Source: Entamoeba invadens IP1
Taxonomy: Eukaryota; Evosea; Mastigamoebida; Endamoebidae
Reading direction: 5' to 3'
Assembly (NCBI RefSeq): GCF_000330505.1
Contig: NW_004440356.1
Location: forward strand, 169,444 to 233,443
Length of the DNA stretch: 64,000 nt
Shown here piece by piece: positions 50,035 to 62,171 of the stretch. Made by a program: the position numbers and the translations under genes. Each line of letters starts with the position of its first letter. Positions within the stretch are counted from its first letter, which is position 1. The notes below the pieces were generated by a model. That model was given only the letters and a program-made list of their open reading frames with translations, ran no database searches and was not told where the DNA came from.

Positions 50035-50958
50035 TCAATTTCTTATAATCACCACATTTTTATCAAATGCAGTGCTATCCAGTTGTGTAACACTTTTTGG
50101 TACAACAACAGTATTTAAATCACACCGTGCAAATACATCGTAATTAATGCTGTTTATACCGTCGTGTAAAACCACTTCTCTAAGTGATACACATCCAGCG
50201 AACGTCCATTCTCTCAATACTTTAACACTTCCAGGTATTTCCACTTTTGAGATTTTTTCACAACGTGAAAAAGCATTATATCCGATTGTTTCGACAGTCT
50301 CTGGTATTTCTATTTCTTCCAACGATTTGCAACCATCAAAACAAAGTTCTCGAATCTCTTTTAAAGTTTTTGGTAGCACAACTTTAGTCAAGTTGGTGCA
50401 CGAAGTAAAGCACTCATAATTGAGTCTTGTCACACTGTCGGGTATAATAATTTCGCTTAACGTTTTTTCAAAAGCAAAACACTTATCGCCAAGACTTTTC
50501 ACGTTTTGAGGGATTGTGTTATTATTCATTCTACGTTCAAAATCAAACAAACAAATATTTTTATATGATATTTTCCCATTTTCTGTTATCAAAGAACGAC
50601 TATAAGACTCTACATACCAGATATTCAAATGAACAAATTCTCGGGTTAAAGATTTTTGACTTTTTCGCGTTTTTTTTTGAGTCTTTTTTTGAGTCTTTTT
50701 CTTTTTATAATCTGAATGAAGAGAGTCTTCAACTAAGTCGTAAAAATTATAAAATTCAGCGGGAAGACTCCAGACATTCAAAGTATCGACATTTGGGAAT
50801 AGAGGAAGAATTTCTGGAGTGAGTGGTATCGGGTTGGAGTGAAACTTCAACATATTTCCTTTATATTTCTGATGTACATTTTCAATGTTTTTAAAATCAG
50901 AGATGTCACTAAAATACTGTGAGACAATCATCATATGAAATGGGTCAAGTTTTGCCAT
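50035..50958 (-). CDS. BspA-type (LRR_5) leucine-rich repeat protein, intact
   Basis: The 307-residue frame starts with the family cap (MAKLDPFHMMIVSQYFSDIS, then VHQKYKGNMLKFHSNPIPLT). A basic low-complexity patch follows (KKKKTQKKTQKKTRKSQKS, about 90-108; this short stretch could be repeat-derived). The second half has about six LRR_5 repeats, such as LPKTLKEIRELCFDGCKSLE and IPETVETIGYNAFSRCEKI. The family is greatly expanded in Entamoeba, with some members reported at the cell surface. No signal peptide or anchor is visible. Its intactness contrasts with the adjacent dead copy. Confidence 0.85.
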   Translation of the reverse strand: MAKLDPFHMMIVSQYFSDISDFKNIENVHQKYKGNMLKFHSNPIPLTPEILPLFPNVDTLNVWSLPAEFYNFYDLVEDSLHSDYKKKKTQKKTQKKTRKSQKSLTREFVHLNIWYVESYSRSLITENGKISYKNICLFDFERRMNNNTIPQNVKSLGDKCFAFEKTLSEIIIPDSVTRLNYECFTSCTNLTKVVLPKTLKEIRELCFDGCKSLEEIEIPETVETIGYNAFSRCEKISKVEIPGSVKVLREWTFAGCVSLREVVLHDGINSINYDVFARCDLNTVVVPKSVTQLDSTAFDKNVVIIRN

Positions 50959-52234
50959 TTAATATGATTTTTGAAGATTTGATTATTATATATACAAAAA
51001 TTTGTTTGAGTTTTGAAATGTATAAAAAAATTGTATATTGTTCACAATTAAATAAAAATATTTGATATAAAATTGATTTTTCGGTGTTATTTAGGTAAGA
51101 CATTTATTTGGTAATTTTTGTGTTACTAAATGTGACTCCCGCTTGGAATGGGTCGGCACAATTCATTTTTTCTGTGCTAATTTTTTGTTTTTTTGTGGAA
51201 AATTATTTACACATTTTTTTAAACCGATAATTAAAATAAAGTTACCATAATTTGTAAATTACTAAATATTTTTTGTTTATTTTGTTTTTTAAAAAAATAA
51301 ATAATCGGTAAATTAGTTTTTTTTAATTTTTTCAAAAAACCACAATAATTAAATAGCAAATTTTATATTTGGTTAATAATTTAATATTAATTTAAAATCG
51401 ATGTTTATTGGAAAACACACATATCAACAAAAAACTACTAAACATGGTAAAAAAAAGAATTATTTGTCAACACATCAAAATTCTTTAATATAAAAAGTTT
51501 CATTCTACTATTTTTTATTAATAATTTCATTTAAACTAAACATTAAATATACAATTGATTTTTTTCTTTATTGTTAAATTATTTTTATATTACAACACAC
51601 AATTATTTACAATTATATTTCAATAACACCACATCATAAACTTAAAAATTTAATTAGTCACCTATTGATTATCAATTATCAATAATTAAATAACAACAGT
51701 TTGTGTATAATGTTTCTTAGTTTATCACAATGTTTTTATTTAAAAACAGCCTAAAAAATTAAAAGTGGTATCTTTTAAGTACGTAAACATCATAGTGTGG
51801 CTTTTTAAACTTTTTATTTATATAAGACTGAAAACTATTTATATAAAGCATTTTGTGCTTAAAAAGTTTGTAATATAAAAACAACGTCCACAAGTTCGGG
51901 GAATTAATTGTAGTTTAAATTATTATTTGTTTTTGAATTATTTATGTTTTCATTTAATTTTATTATTAAATTTTTAACACGTTTTTTACTAAAAAATAAA
52001 CTTAAATTTATTATATTATAATCATAAACATTTAACATTAATTAAAATTATATATATTTTTTTAAAAAAATTGAGATAAATAATTTAAATTTCACATTTA
52101 TATTTTTAAATAATAATAAATATAATCAAATTTTGCTATATACAAACTTTTTAATTGAAATCTATATATTTTATATATTGTTAATACTTTATAAATATAA
52201 AATTACAAATATAAAAAATAAAAAATACGAATAA
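50959..52234. other. AT-rich region containing dispersed repeat copy 2
   Basis: The second copy of the 375-bp repeat lies at about 51415-51792. The rest is A/T-rich and non-coding, up to the hAT transposase stop. Confidence 0.5.
51415..51792. repeat. Dispersed non-coding repeat, copy 2
   Basis: Direct-orientation counterpart of 35203-35577, with scattered substitutions and small indels (for example the AATTTCATTTAAACTAAACA landmark is identical, while an interior block near 51565 differs). Confidence 0.75.
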
Positions 52235-55035
52235 TTAACAATTAATTTTGTATATTGTCTTTTTGCTTTTTATTGAATAATTCAATCTTTCTGCTGTAAA
52301 TTTTAATGGACTGTTTAAATGATTAATTTGGTTTATTCGATTGAATGTTCTTTCCACATCACTTGTTGAAGGAAATATGGTTAGAAGGACGTCAACTATT
52401 TTAATAAGTTGTGAAAATTGATTGTTTTTTAATATTTGAAAGACGTCCAACAAACGCACTTTTGTTATATAATTAGTCTTTTCGATCAATGTTTGGTCAT
52501 ATTCTGATTGTAGTTGATCATTAATACTGTTATTAATAATTCTTTTTTTGTCTTCAACGTTCAAACGTGATAACAAGTTTTTTAAAATTAACAATTCATC
52601 ATTTAGAAATAAATAATTGTTGTAACAATTTATATCTGGGTTAATTCCTTTTAATAACAAATCTGGAATATAATATATGTATAATATTTGATTCAAATTG
52701 TTATGTGTTTCATTATTTTTATAAACATCTTCGTTTATGTATCCAGTAGAATAATCAACCATATTATTTATTGAATTCATATTGACAGACATGTTTGTGT
52801 ATTTAAATCTAAGTTCTGTGTTAATTATCAAACGCAATAACAGTCTTTCAGTAAAACCGATATCAACAANNNNNNNNNNNNNNNNNNNNNNNNNNNNNNN
52901 NNNNNNNNNNNNNNNNNNNNNNNNNNNNNNNNNNNNNNNNNNNNNNNNNNNNNNNNNNNNNNNNNNNNNAAAACCGATATCAACAATTAGAATATCTTTA
53001 ATGTCTTTGAATTCTTTAAAATCTCCCATTCTAAGTTGATGTAAACATGTAGAAAGGTATTTTCTAAACATTGTCGTTCTTTCATAATATTCAGGGAGAG
53101 ATCCTTCGCTGTTTTGAAAAGTCGAACATAAAACAAACATCATTTTATATAAATGACACAAAACTCTCAATTTATTTTTTGTTTTTAAAGAATTATCACC
53201 AAAATAAAAAGGAAAAGTGCACTCAGTTGTATTACGTGTTATTGTTTTGCTATATGTACCAACTTTTTTGTTTTTAAATTCACTCTCAAGTTCTGTTTTA
53301 ACTCTGGGTATTGAAACATATGACACAATTTCTTCATAATGTTCCAATACATTATTAATATTTCTACAAATATACAAAAAACGTGTTTTTGCAAAAGTAT
53401 CAATTGTAACATTTAACATCTTTTTTGTTTTATAAAAGTCGTCAAGTATTTTCGTTGAACAGAACCATTTGATAAAAATGACAATTGGCCCTGCATCAAA
53501 GTCACTAGAAAGATCTTCTCCACAAAGATGACACCTGTGATAATAACACCAAATACCATGGACAGGCTGTTCTATAACATCAAAATGGTTTGTTTTAACA
53601 TCTTTCACCAAATCATTATATTCTTTGTCACTCCAGATTCAACTCCAATTTCGGTAGCATTTCCATCGGTTGTTTCACCAACAACTTTGATATGTGGAAT
53701 ATTTGCTATATCCAACTCATTTTTTAACCATTTTGCAACATTTTTTCCTGATGTAACACCGTGATAAGTTTTTAAAACCAATGGACACATTTTTATTTTA
53801 CCGTTATATAAATACCTCATTTCAATTGAATAAACATCTTTGTGTTTTTTCTTAAAAGATGAGTCAAACCCAATAGCAACACAATCAACTTTATGTTCCA
53901 CTATTTGATTCAATTTTTCAAGGAAATGTGTATTTTCGCGTGTCATTTGCCTTTTAGCTGTTCTATAATCTATATTTAAACATTCAACATCTCGTCTTTT
54001 ATCTTTGATGATATAAGATACCGCTACATCAATTATAGTTTTTATCATTTTAGTTTGATTTTGCGAAAAATGCGCCTCAATTCCAAGGGAATTGATAATA
54101 TATGAAGTAACATGATTCATTCTGTGTTCAATGATATTCCTATCTTTATAAGTCCTTGATTGTTTAGTATCAAATACGAACCAAAAAGAAGTAACAAATC
54201 GATCAACTAAAAAAGTGTCATTAACCCAACAAAATTGCCTTATTTTTTCAGCTATATTTATGGGATCTTTGGTTAATATATCCGATGAAATTGTTTCGGT
54301 GAATTTATTTTTAACAAGTTCGTTTATTTGATCGATTGTTTCATGTTGTAGTGTAGTTTTAGAAAGTGTAGTATCCATTAATATATTTTCTGATGTCTCT
54401 TCGGATTCCTCAAAATATTCTTCAAGAGAATAGTCATCACTTTCAGATGTATTTGATGATAATACATCACTGTTTTCTTGGACATAAGAATATTCGTTTT
54501 CAATATTTAGTGTATTCGTGATATGTATAGGATTTAGTCTTGATAAGTTTTCAATATTCGAGTTTAATGAATTTCTAAAAATCAAAGGAAGTGCCGGTGG
54601 TATATTTTATTGTGTTGCTTTTTTGACAATCAATGACAACCAATATTTGTTTGACTTAAGTTTATTAAAAAATAAAAATACGATTTTTTTCTTTTGTAAT
54701 TTGTGATCTGGAGTTTTAATAAAATAAATACACACATTAGAATCATTTTGTTCATCAATAAAAGTAGAGTACAATTGGATAATTTCATTTTCGTTTAGAA
54801 TAACCGGTTCTTCATTGAGTTCTTTTGGGAAACTTTCACCATATAATGGTTGAAAACATGTTCTGAGTTTGTTATGAACATCGGATTCATGACTTTTACA
54901 TGATGAAAAAAGCATCCACAATTCATCTCTCAAACAAAAAGAAAACTCAACACCTTGATATTTGGCAAATAAATATCCTTTTTTAAAATAATTAAAAGAA
55001 TTTACATCGAAAATCAAATCGTTTGGATTGCTCAA
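52235..55035 (-). pseudogene. hAT-family transposase, one stop and one frameshift
   Basis: Reading from 55035, the frame runs to a TAA at 54607-54609, continues in the same frame to 53605, then shifts by one base near 53620 into 53611-52235. The combined protein would be about 930 residues. Its C-terminus shows the hAT dimerisation signature (FPSTSDVERTFNRINQINHL). An HRCHLCGED zinc-like segment and an acidic N-terminal region precede the core. The segment GFDSSFKKKHKDVYSIEMRY may hold the first catalytic Asp. A 100-N gap interrupts it, but the two gap edges overlap by 17 bp and would close in frame. Element ends were not identified. Confidence 0.75.
52870..52969. other. Assembly gap (100 N), probably spurious
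   Basis: The 17 bases before the gap (52853-52869) are identical to the 17 after it (52970-52986). Collapsing one copy with the N run removes 117 bp, exactly 39 codons, and keeps the hAT frame open. Confidence 0.9.
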
Positions 55036-55968
55036 TATGTTTTGTTTTTTTCAAGAAAGCCAATTTATATAAGGAAATTGAAATAATGAAAACACATGAA
55101 ATTTAAATGTTACGTAATTGTTTATTTACAATGTTTTATAATTATATTATTATGTAATAAATTGCAATATATAATATTTATTTATCACAACATTAATGTT
55201 TTATTGTTGACGACATTCAATAGATACTAAATAGATTTTTTAAATATATTATATTATTTTGGTTTTATAATTATAAAATGAATCCTTCCACACACAAAAA
55301 CTATAAAAATAAATAGAAATACGTAAACACAATAATCATATTATCATTGAAGACTATTGAGATATATACATACACAAATTGGTTTGTTTTTTGTTACAAT
55401 AGTTTGTTTGAAAGTACAGTTACGATTACCAAACGAAATGATATGATATTTACATACATGTATGTATGTTTATTGTACATTATTTTATATTATAAACTAG
55501 AAAAATAATAAAACATCATATTATTTTAAAATATATCAAATTGATAGTTGTCATAATGTATAAAAAACATGACAAACAATCAACTGCAGATAAGTATTTA
55601 TGACTTAATGATATGATATTTAAACACACTTGTTTATTAAAAATAAAAACAACAAAATTATGAAAAATGTGATTATTGTATAATCATAAAATACAATAAA
55701 AAGCAAAAATTGGAAATAATATTTATTCCTGATAACAGTATTGTAAAAATGTATGTATTTTATTCATATGTATGGATGTCAAAAATTGATATCATGATAC
55801 AATTCAAAATTAAAATATACATACGAAAAAATGAACTCTGTGTCGTATTAAAAATGAGTTGTGACAAATTAAAACAAAGATGGTTCAAAATTCCAATTAG
55901 ACTTAAAGTTATTGAAAAGTATTAAATGGTTGAGTGGCAAAATATTCTTGCACAAGAATATTTTAGCA
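55036..55968. other. AT-rich spacer
   Basis: Between the hAT and Mutator-like elements. It contains no credible gene; the frame at 55710-55925 lacks an ATG start at its beginning and any motif. The right end holds a perfect 12-bp palindrome arm pair (AAAATATTCTTG / CAAGAATATTTT, about 55940-55965) next to the Mutator terminus. Confidence 0.45.
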
Positions 55969-58900
55969 TAAAATATTCTTGAAAATAATATTCTACAAAT
56001 AAAGGTACAATTTTTTCAACAATAGTTCAATTGTTACTTAAAATAAAAATAAACAATAATTTTGATTTACATTTCTATTAATAAGTTAATTCGATGTTTA
56101 TCATAACAAAAAGTAAAAATAAACAATAACATAGAACATTAAATTTAAAAATACACACATTTTACATAATTTTAGTAATTTCAAACATTTTTATAATTTA
56201 TAACATTATTTCGTTTTCATTTAAAATATAAATATTATAAAATGAAACAATATGTTAAAAATATTATTGTGTTTCAATATAACTAAATTTAAAATATAAA
56301 TATATAAAAATCATGTTGGTCTTTAATCTATATTTGACTATTAAATTATTTAAAATACCAGTATTAAAAAATTAAGTATTATTTTGTTGCTAAAATAACT
56401 TTTATTTATGTTTCGAAATCAACGATTTAATATTGAAAAATTATATTATATTTACAGAACTAAAATTAATATATATAAACAAATTGATGATACGTTTCAA
56501 ACAAAAGTATCTTGTTAATAATAAGTCATGTATATAATTATATAATATTGTTTCTAAAAATATGTTTTTAACTTGACATTCAAAGTATATTTATTTTCAT
56601 TATATTATTTAAGCAAACATTTTTAATATAGTAGTCATGGTCTTTCATCCAGAATTGACACAAATGAATAGTCAAAAGAAGTGTAAAGATGGTACATATA
56701 AGTTTATACCGTTAGTTGATGGTTATCCATTTCATCCACAAAATTGCAACAGAAATATATTTAAATGCTGCAGTTGCGAAGTGAAAATTAAAATCACACA
56801 AACAGAAGGTTCAAATGACAAATTCAAATACATTGAATATGATTTTGTTGACAAAACCAAAACACGACACACTCACGACAAAAAAAACAGTGAACATCAA
56901 ATCCACAAAGTTAAAAGAGATGGTTGAATCAAATTTGTTGATTTCTGCTTCTAAATTGATAGAACAACACGAAGAATTGTTTATCAAAGATTCAAGAAGA
57001 ATGACAACAATACGAAGAACAATCAATAAATTAAAAAGTTGTATGATTGAAGAAAAGTTAAATGAATTGTTGTATGGTGGTAAGTATCATGTAGTCGACG
57101 AAGACAAATATTTTATTTTTATTTCAATTGAAAAAGTGGTTGAAATGAAGGATCGACAAATTGCATATGTGTTAATGGATGGAACGTTTAGTTCGTGCCC
57201 AAATGATTACGAACAATTGTATACTATTCACGTATTGTTATCAAACGGACAGTGTTATACATTAGTTCATTGTTTAATGTCTAAAAGAAGAGAAAGTGTA
57301 TATCGCGAAATGTTTATTGTAATCAAATCCTACTTTTTCTCTGTTTGGAATCATCAATTACTCACAAAAAATACTAGTGTCATGATAGACTTTGAAACAG
57401 CAGTAATCAATATCTTGTCAGATTTAGGTTGTTGTGTGCATGAATGTTATTTTCATTACACCCAGTGCATGTGGAGAGCACTACAAAGAATTGGTCTTTC
57501 AAGTTATTATTATCCTGGTACTACTATTTGGAAAATAATGTCAAAATTGAAAGTTTTGACATTTTATAAAGCAAGCGAAGTAATTAATAAGTATGATGAC
57601 ATTAAAAAACAAGCCGAAAGTTGTGAAATTGATAAAGAACTAAAGATCAAAATAGATGACTTTTTGAATTATTTTGAAGATGTTTGGTTGAATAAATATC
57701 CAATCGATCTTTGGTGCCAATTTGATCAACAAATTAGGATTGATAATTTATCCGAAAGTTATCATTCGGCTCTTGTTAAAAGAATAAGTACCAAAAAACC
57801 AACAGTTGAGACTTTGTTGTTGAACTTGATGAATTTGGAAGCACTTTAATTGAAAAAAATAAAACAAATGGATAGTGGTAAAAATCATTACAGTAAGAGA
57901 CCAACTAGATTGTTTTATATCACATTAAACTACTACAGTCAAAGCTCCAGAAAAGAATCATTCGAAAACAATTTAGTTGAAGTTATCAATGGATATAATT
58001 GGACAAAATTATACGAGCTTGGTTCAGAACCAACATGTGTTGATATTTTGAATACTACAAATTTGACAACGAAGAAAGTGAATGAAAATTATATCGGAGA
58101 AATAAAAGACAAAGTGAAAGAAAAAGAAAGTACAAACGAAAATGAACTAATCTTTTTAGAAAAAGAAAGAAAAGAAATTCAAAAAATAAAAGTTGTTTCG
58201 TCTCTTAAAGTTGATAAAAAGAAAAGTGCAGATGTAAAAAGAACCTCAAGCTATGTTCCATTATTAAAAAGAAAATTTGTTGGTGATGGTAAAAGGAAAA
58301 GAAAAACACATAAAGATAATTAAATTAAAATGATTTGTTGATTTTTTAACATATCTACAATTTTAATTGCAATATAGTCGCTTAATTCAATATAAAACTC
58401 CAATAAAAATTATTTATATTTCATTAAACCGTATATAGTTTCAAATAATTTACATTAAATAGAAAAAGTTTAATTTTCAAAAATCACATGGTTTTAATAT
58501 AAGTACATTTTAATAAATAATTATTATTTATTAAATGATTAAATGAATAATATATGATATATTTTACATGATTGTAATCATTGTTAAAATAATTAATATA
58601 TAAACAATATTATGTGTTATTCATACTTAATTTTTTAATACTGGTATTTTAAATAATTTAATAGTCAAATATAGATTAAAGACCAACATGATTTTTATAT
58701 ATTTATATTTTAAATTTAGTTATATTGAAACACAATAATATTTTTAACATATTGTTTCATTTTATAATATTTATATTTTAAATAAAAACGAAATAATGTT
58801 ATAAATTATAAAAATGTTTGAAATTACTAAAATTATGTAAAATGTGTGTATTTTTAAATTTAATGTTCTATGTTATTGTTTATTTTTACTTTTTGTTATG

Positions 58901-59034
58901 ATAAACATCGAATTAACTTATTAATAGAAATGTAAATCAAAATTATTGTTTATTTTTATTTTAAGTAACAATTGAACTATTGTTGAAAAAAATTGTACCT
59001 TTATTTGTAGAATATTATTTTCAAGAATAATTTA
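55969..59034 (+). mobile_element. Mutator-like element with 411-bp terminal inverted repeats
   Basis: Positions 55969-56379 and 58623-59034 are inverted repeats differing at only a few sites (for example one base in the tip TAAAATATTCTTGAAAATAA, and one near 56215). Between them lies a broken FLYWCH-type Mutator transposase. Long terminal repeats of this kind are characteristic of Mutator-like elements. I could not see the expected 8-11 bp target duplication. The repeat similarity suggests a fairly recent insertion or gene conversion. Confidence 0.85.
56637..58323 (+). pseudogene. Mutator-like (MULE) transposase with FLYWCH-type N-terminus, broken
   Basis: The first frame (56637-56927) carries a FLYWCH-like zinc domain: YKFIPLVDGYPFH, C-x-C pairs and a final RHTHDKKNSEHQIH. 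A shift near 56900 leads into the DDE core in 56815-57849: YVLMDGTFSSCP (first Asp), SVMIDFETAVINIL (second Asp) and HECYFHYTQCMWRAL, a common MULE motif. A TAA at 57847-57849 interrupts the frame, which then continues to 58323 with a basic C-terminus. One frameshift plus one stop inactivate it, though both ends look young. No SWIM domain is present. Confidence 0.8.
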
Positions 59035-62000
59035 TCCCAACACCGGATTGAGTAGCTATAGTATTGGAGAGTTCAAATGTAAAAACAGCAAATTACTGGA
59101 AATCTTTGAAAAGACAGTCAACAATACTGGGCACTCCGAGTTAAGAAATAGTCAATTAACATTAAGCCACCAACATCAACAAATTTTATTGGAAATCGAA
59201 CCGACAACTACCTATAAATAAACGAAAATTCTTAATACAATAGTACTTTGATTTTTTTGTTGAGTCATATCAACAATGTGTTGTCAACAGCAAAATTTAT
59301 TGTCTAAATCTCTGCACTGACTAAAAAATAAGGTACAGTGGTGGTAAACTGATAAAAGTTACATCGCCGAGATGACATCAGGCTATTACGACTCTAAATA
59401 AATTGGTGACAACAAACATTGTCGAATGTGCTCAACAAAAACAACATCAGATTCGACTTCATTTGCTTTGAGATGTCGAGTATAGACTTTTGGTGAAGCA
59501 GTCATCCACATTGTTTGCCGAATATTAATGCAACATTTTCAGTTGTAGATAAAGAAGTGTTGAGAAAACACACTCAAGATATGTGGATTTTGTGAATGCA
59601 ACATCAACGATACAAGCATACTGTTAATAAGGCAATAGAGTACAACCTCAATGCATACAGTTGCCTTAAAAATGATAAAAAGTCTTCTTGAAAATGAAAT
59701 TATGCGGTGATACACTTGTAATTTTGCAACTTTGTCAACTCAAATTTTATTTATAAATTTTTTTTGAGTTATTTGCTTTTGAAAGTAAAATACAAAAACG
59801 AGTGAATATTTATAATTAAGAACAAAAAATAGAGTAAATAATTTAAGTCTTTCTGTATCACCAAGCAACTCAATTTTTTGATTTTAATATATTTGATTAT
59901 TTTAACAATTTCAATATTGTACGAATTAAATAATTATTGTTTAATTTATAAAAAAGCCTTTCTATATAATAATTTATATTATTATCTTAAAACTAACTAA
60001 AATCGACCATAATCGATGCCTAAAACACGTCTTTCAAAAAAATGAATCAAAAGAAGCTGTCTTTCATTTTAAAAAACATTGGAATTTTATACATTTGTAA
60101 AAGATGAATTCGACAATTTTGTGAAAAAACAAAATATTTTGTGTTTTCTGTTGAAAATTTCTAGGTGATACTCTCCGATATCATTACAAAGAAATTGTTG
60201 TTAAAGACTTGTCCAGGTTAAGTACAATACAACAACCAATTTGAGAAGTTGCTTTAGAGTATTCGAACATTTTAAACTGTTTCGTTTTAAACTGTTTTTT
60301 TATCTGGGTTCAGGTCAAAAAAATGAAATAAGTATCAAATAACAGAATTGAACAAATGATTAAAAACATAGGATTACATCAACAAATAAAGCTACATAAT
60401 TAGAGCAATTAAATGCCGAATTGAAAAATATATCAACCGAATTATTTGTTGAATATGTTCAAACAAATTTGGAATATTACAATGAACACAACAAATCATC
60501 AATTTTGGAAATTTAACACAATGTATGGATATTAACATACATGATATTCCAAAAAAATAAACGAAAATTTACTTATACAGTTTTATAATTATCAAAAACA
60601 ACTACAAACAACCCCAACCACATCTACCCAAACATTTGGTAAATTTTCATCACAAAAGCGAAAATATAGTTATTTCGGCATTTGAAAAAAAAGTATAGCA
60701 CCGACCGAGTCCATATTTCATACAGAACAACCAGATAAGTGTGTAATTGTCGACCAAGATGAGCCGTAAGAAAACTGTGAAAAGTCTATTACAATTGGTT
60801 AGTTGTTGACATGTTTTTACTATGAAATATAACACAACCCACTCGAAAACATTAAAGACAATAGTTTAGATCAAAGTGATGGAGAACAAAAAACGAGTAA
60901 ATATGAAAATTGCGAGTTCAATGATACAAATAAAAAAACAAAGTGCATAAAATTATATCGAAAGTAGAAAAAATATGTCTAAGATTAAATGTTTATTAGA
61001 ACACCGTCTCAATTCAATTGGAATGTATTAGTCTATCACCACTTGCATGGTAAACGAGAAAGAAAAATAAAAAGACCAAAATGACTGTTAAGATGACACT
61101 AAAATTAGTTCTAAACCTTAGCTTAAAAACAAAAAAAATGTTTGGAACGAATGTCCATTTTAATGGAAATTATAGAAAACACAAATAATAAAGGAAACGA
61201 CACAATCGAGACAATATACAATCAAATCGATGGTGCAGTAATAAAACGAGTGGGTTCGAATCATCAAACTCAAATAGTCGAGAAAAAGAAATTTATAATT
61301 ATTCTTCTTTCAATATTGTTTGCTATTGAAGATTGCTCCACAAATGAAATAACATGTATTTTAGACATCAAAAAGATCATCATTTTTGGCACTGAAATAG
61401 AATTGGTCATTTGTGCAAAAACTATTGAGAGAAAAATGAAATTGATACACAAATAAAACCAAAAAAGACTCAAAAATTATGGTTCACTTTGAACCCCATT
61501 TCATTTAAAAGCCGACTCGCAGACGTGTTGTGGAGAGACATATTATTCTTTGTACGTTAGTATGTGATCTAACAACACGACAACGTCTAAAATAAAAAAC
61601 AATTCAGCAATTTTTATGGCGAAGGCGACGCCAAATCGTGACTAGAATGAATAATGCGCTCATTCAACTATGCAAAACTGAATGTTCAACAACTGAGAGG
61701 CATTTCGTTATATGGGACTACTTGTAACGCATATATAGTATTTTTTGAAAAATTGGTACCTCTCGAACTCAGGATTAAATTTTTTTAAAAAAATATTGTT
61801 TCGACCATCGATTTCAAAAATGTGCGAAAAGGTTGTTAAAAAAACGTAAAAAATGTATCACAAAACAGTTTTTGGATGATATGACAAATGCGCATTTAGA
61901 AATGCTTGGGTAGAATACAACCGAAATAATAAGACGAATTTGTATTCAAAAAATACCAAATAATGGTGCAATTAGTTTTCTTTTTACAACTTTTGTTACA

Positions 62001-62171
62001 TCGGCGATATTTGCAAAAACTTTGATAATTATCCAAAATTTTAAAACTCTCATAATTATCATCTCGAATTAAAAGAAGTCGATAAAAACTATTTTAATGA
62101 TATTTTTTGGATAGTGGGTTATTTTTTGTTGCGCTTTATTTTCTTGAGTATTTATTTTCTCCAATGAAATT
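59035..62171. other. AT-rich region with decayed coding traces
   Basis: Many short frames give protein-like scraps but none is a gene. The longest (61142-61456, 104 codons) begins with ATG and reads like protein, yet has no motif I can name. The region probably includes the decayed 5' part of the hAT relic downstream. Confidence 0.35.

Noticed and set aside
55710..55925. 71-codon frame between hAT and Mutator elements
   Set aside because: Starts at a non-ATG codon and has no motif.
61142..61456. 104-codon ATG frame in the decayed region
   Set aside because: Protein-like but short, with no known motif and surrounded by stops; more likely a relic fragment than a gene.
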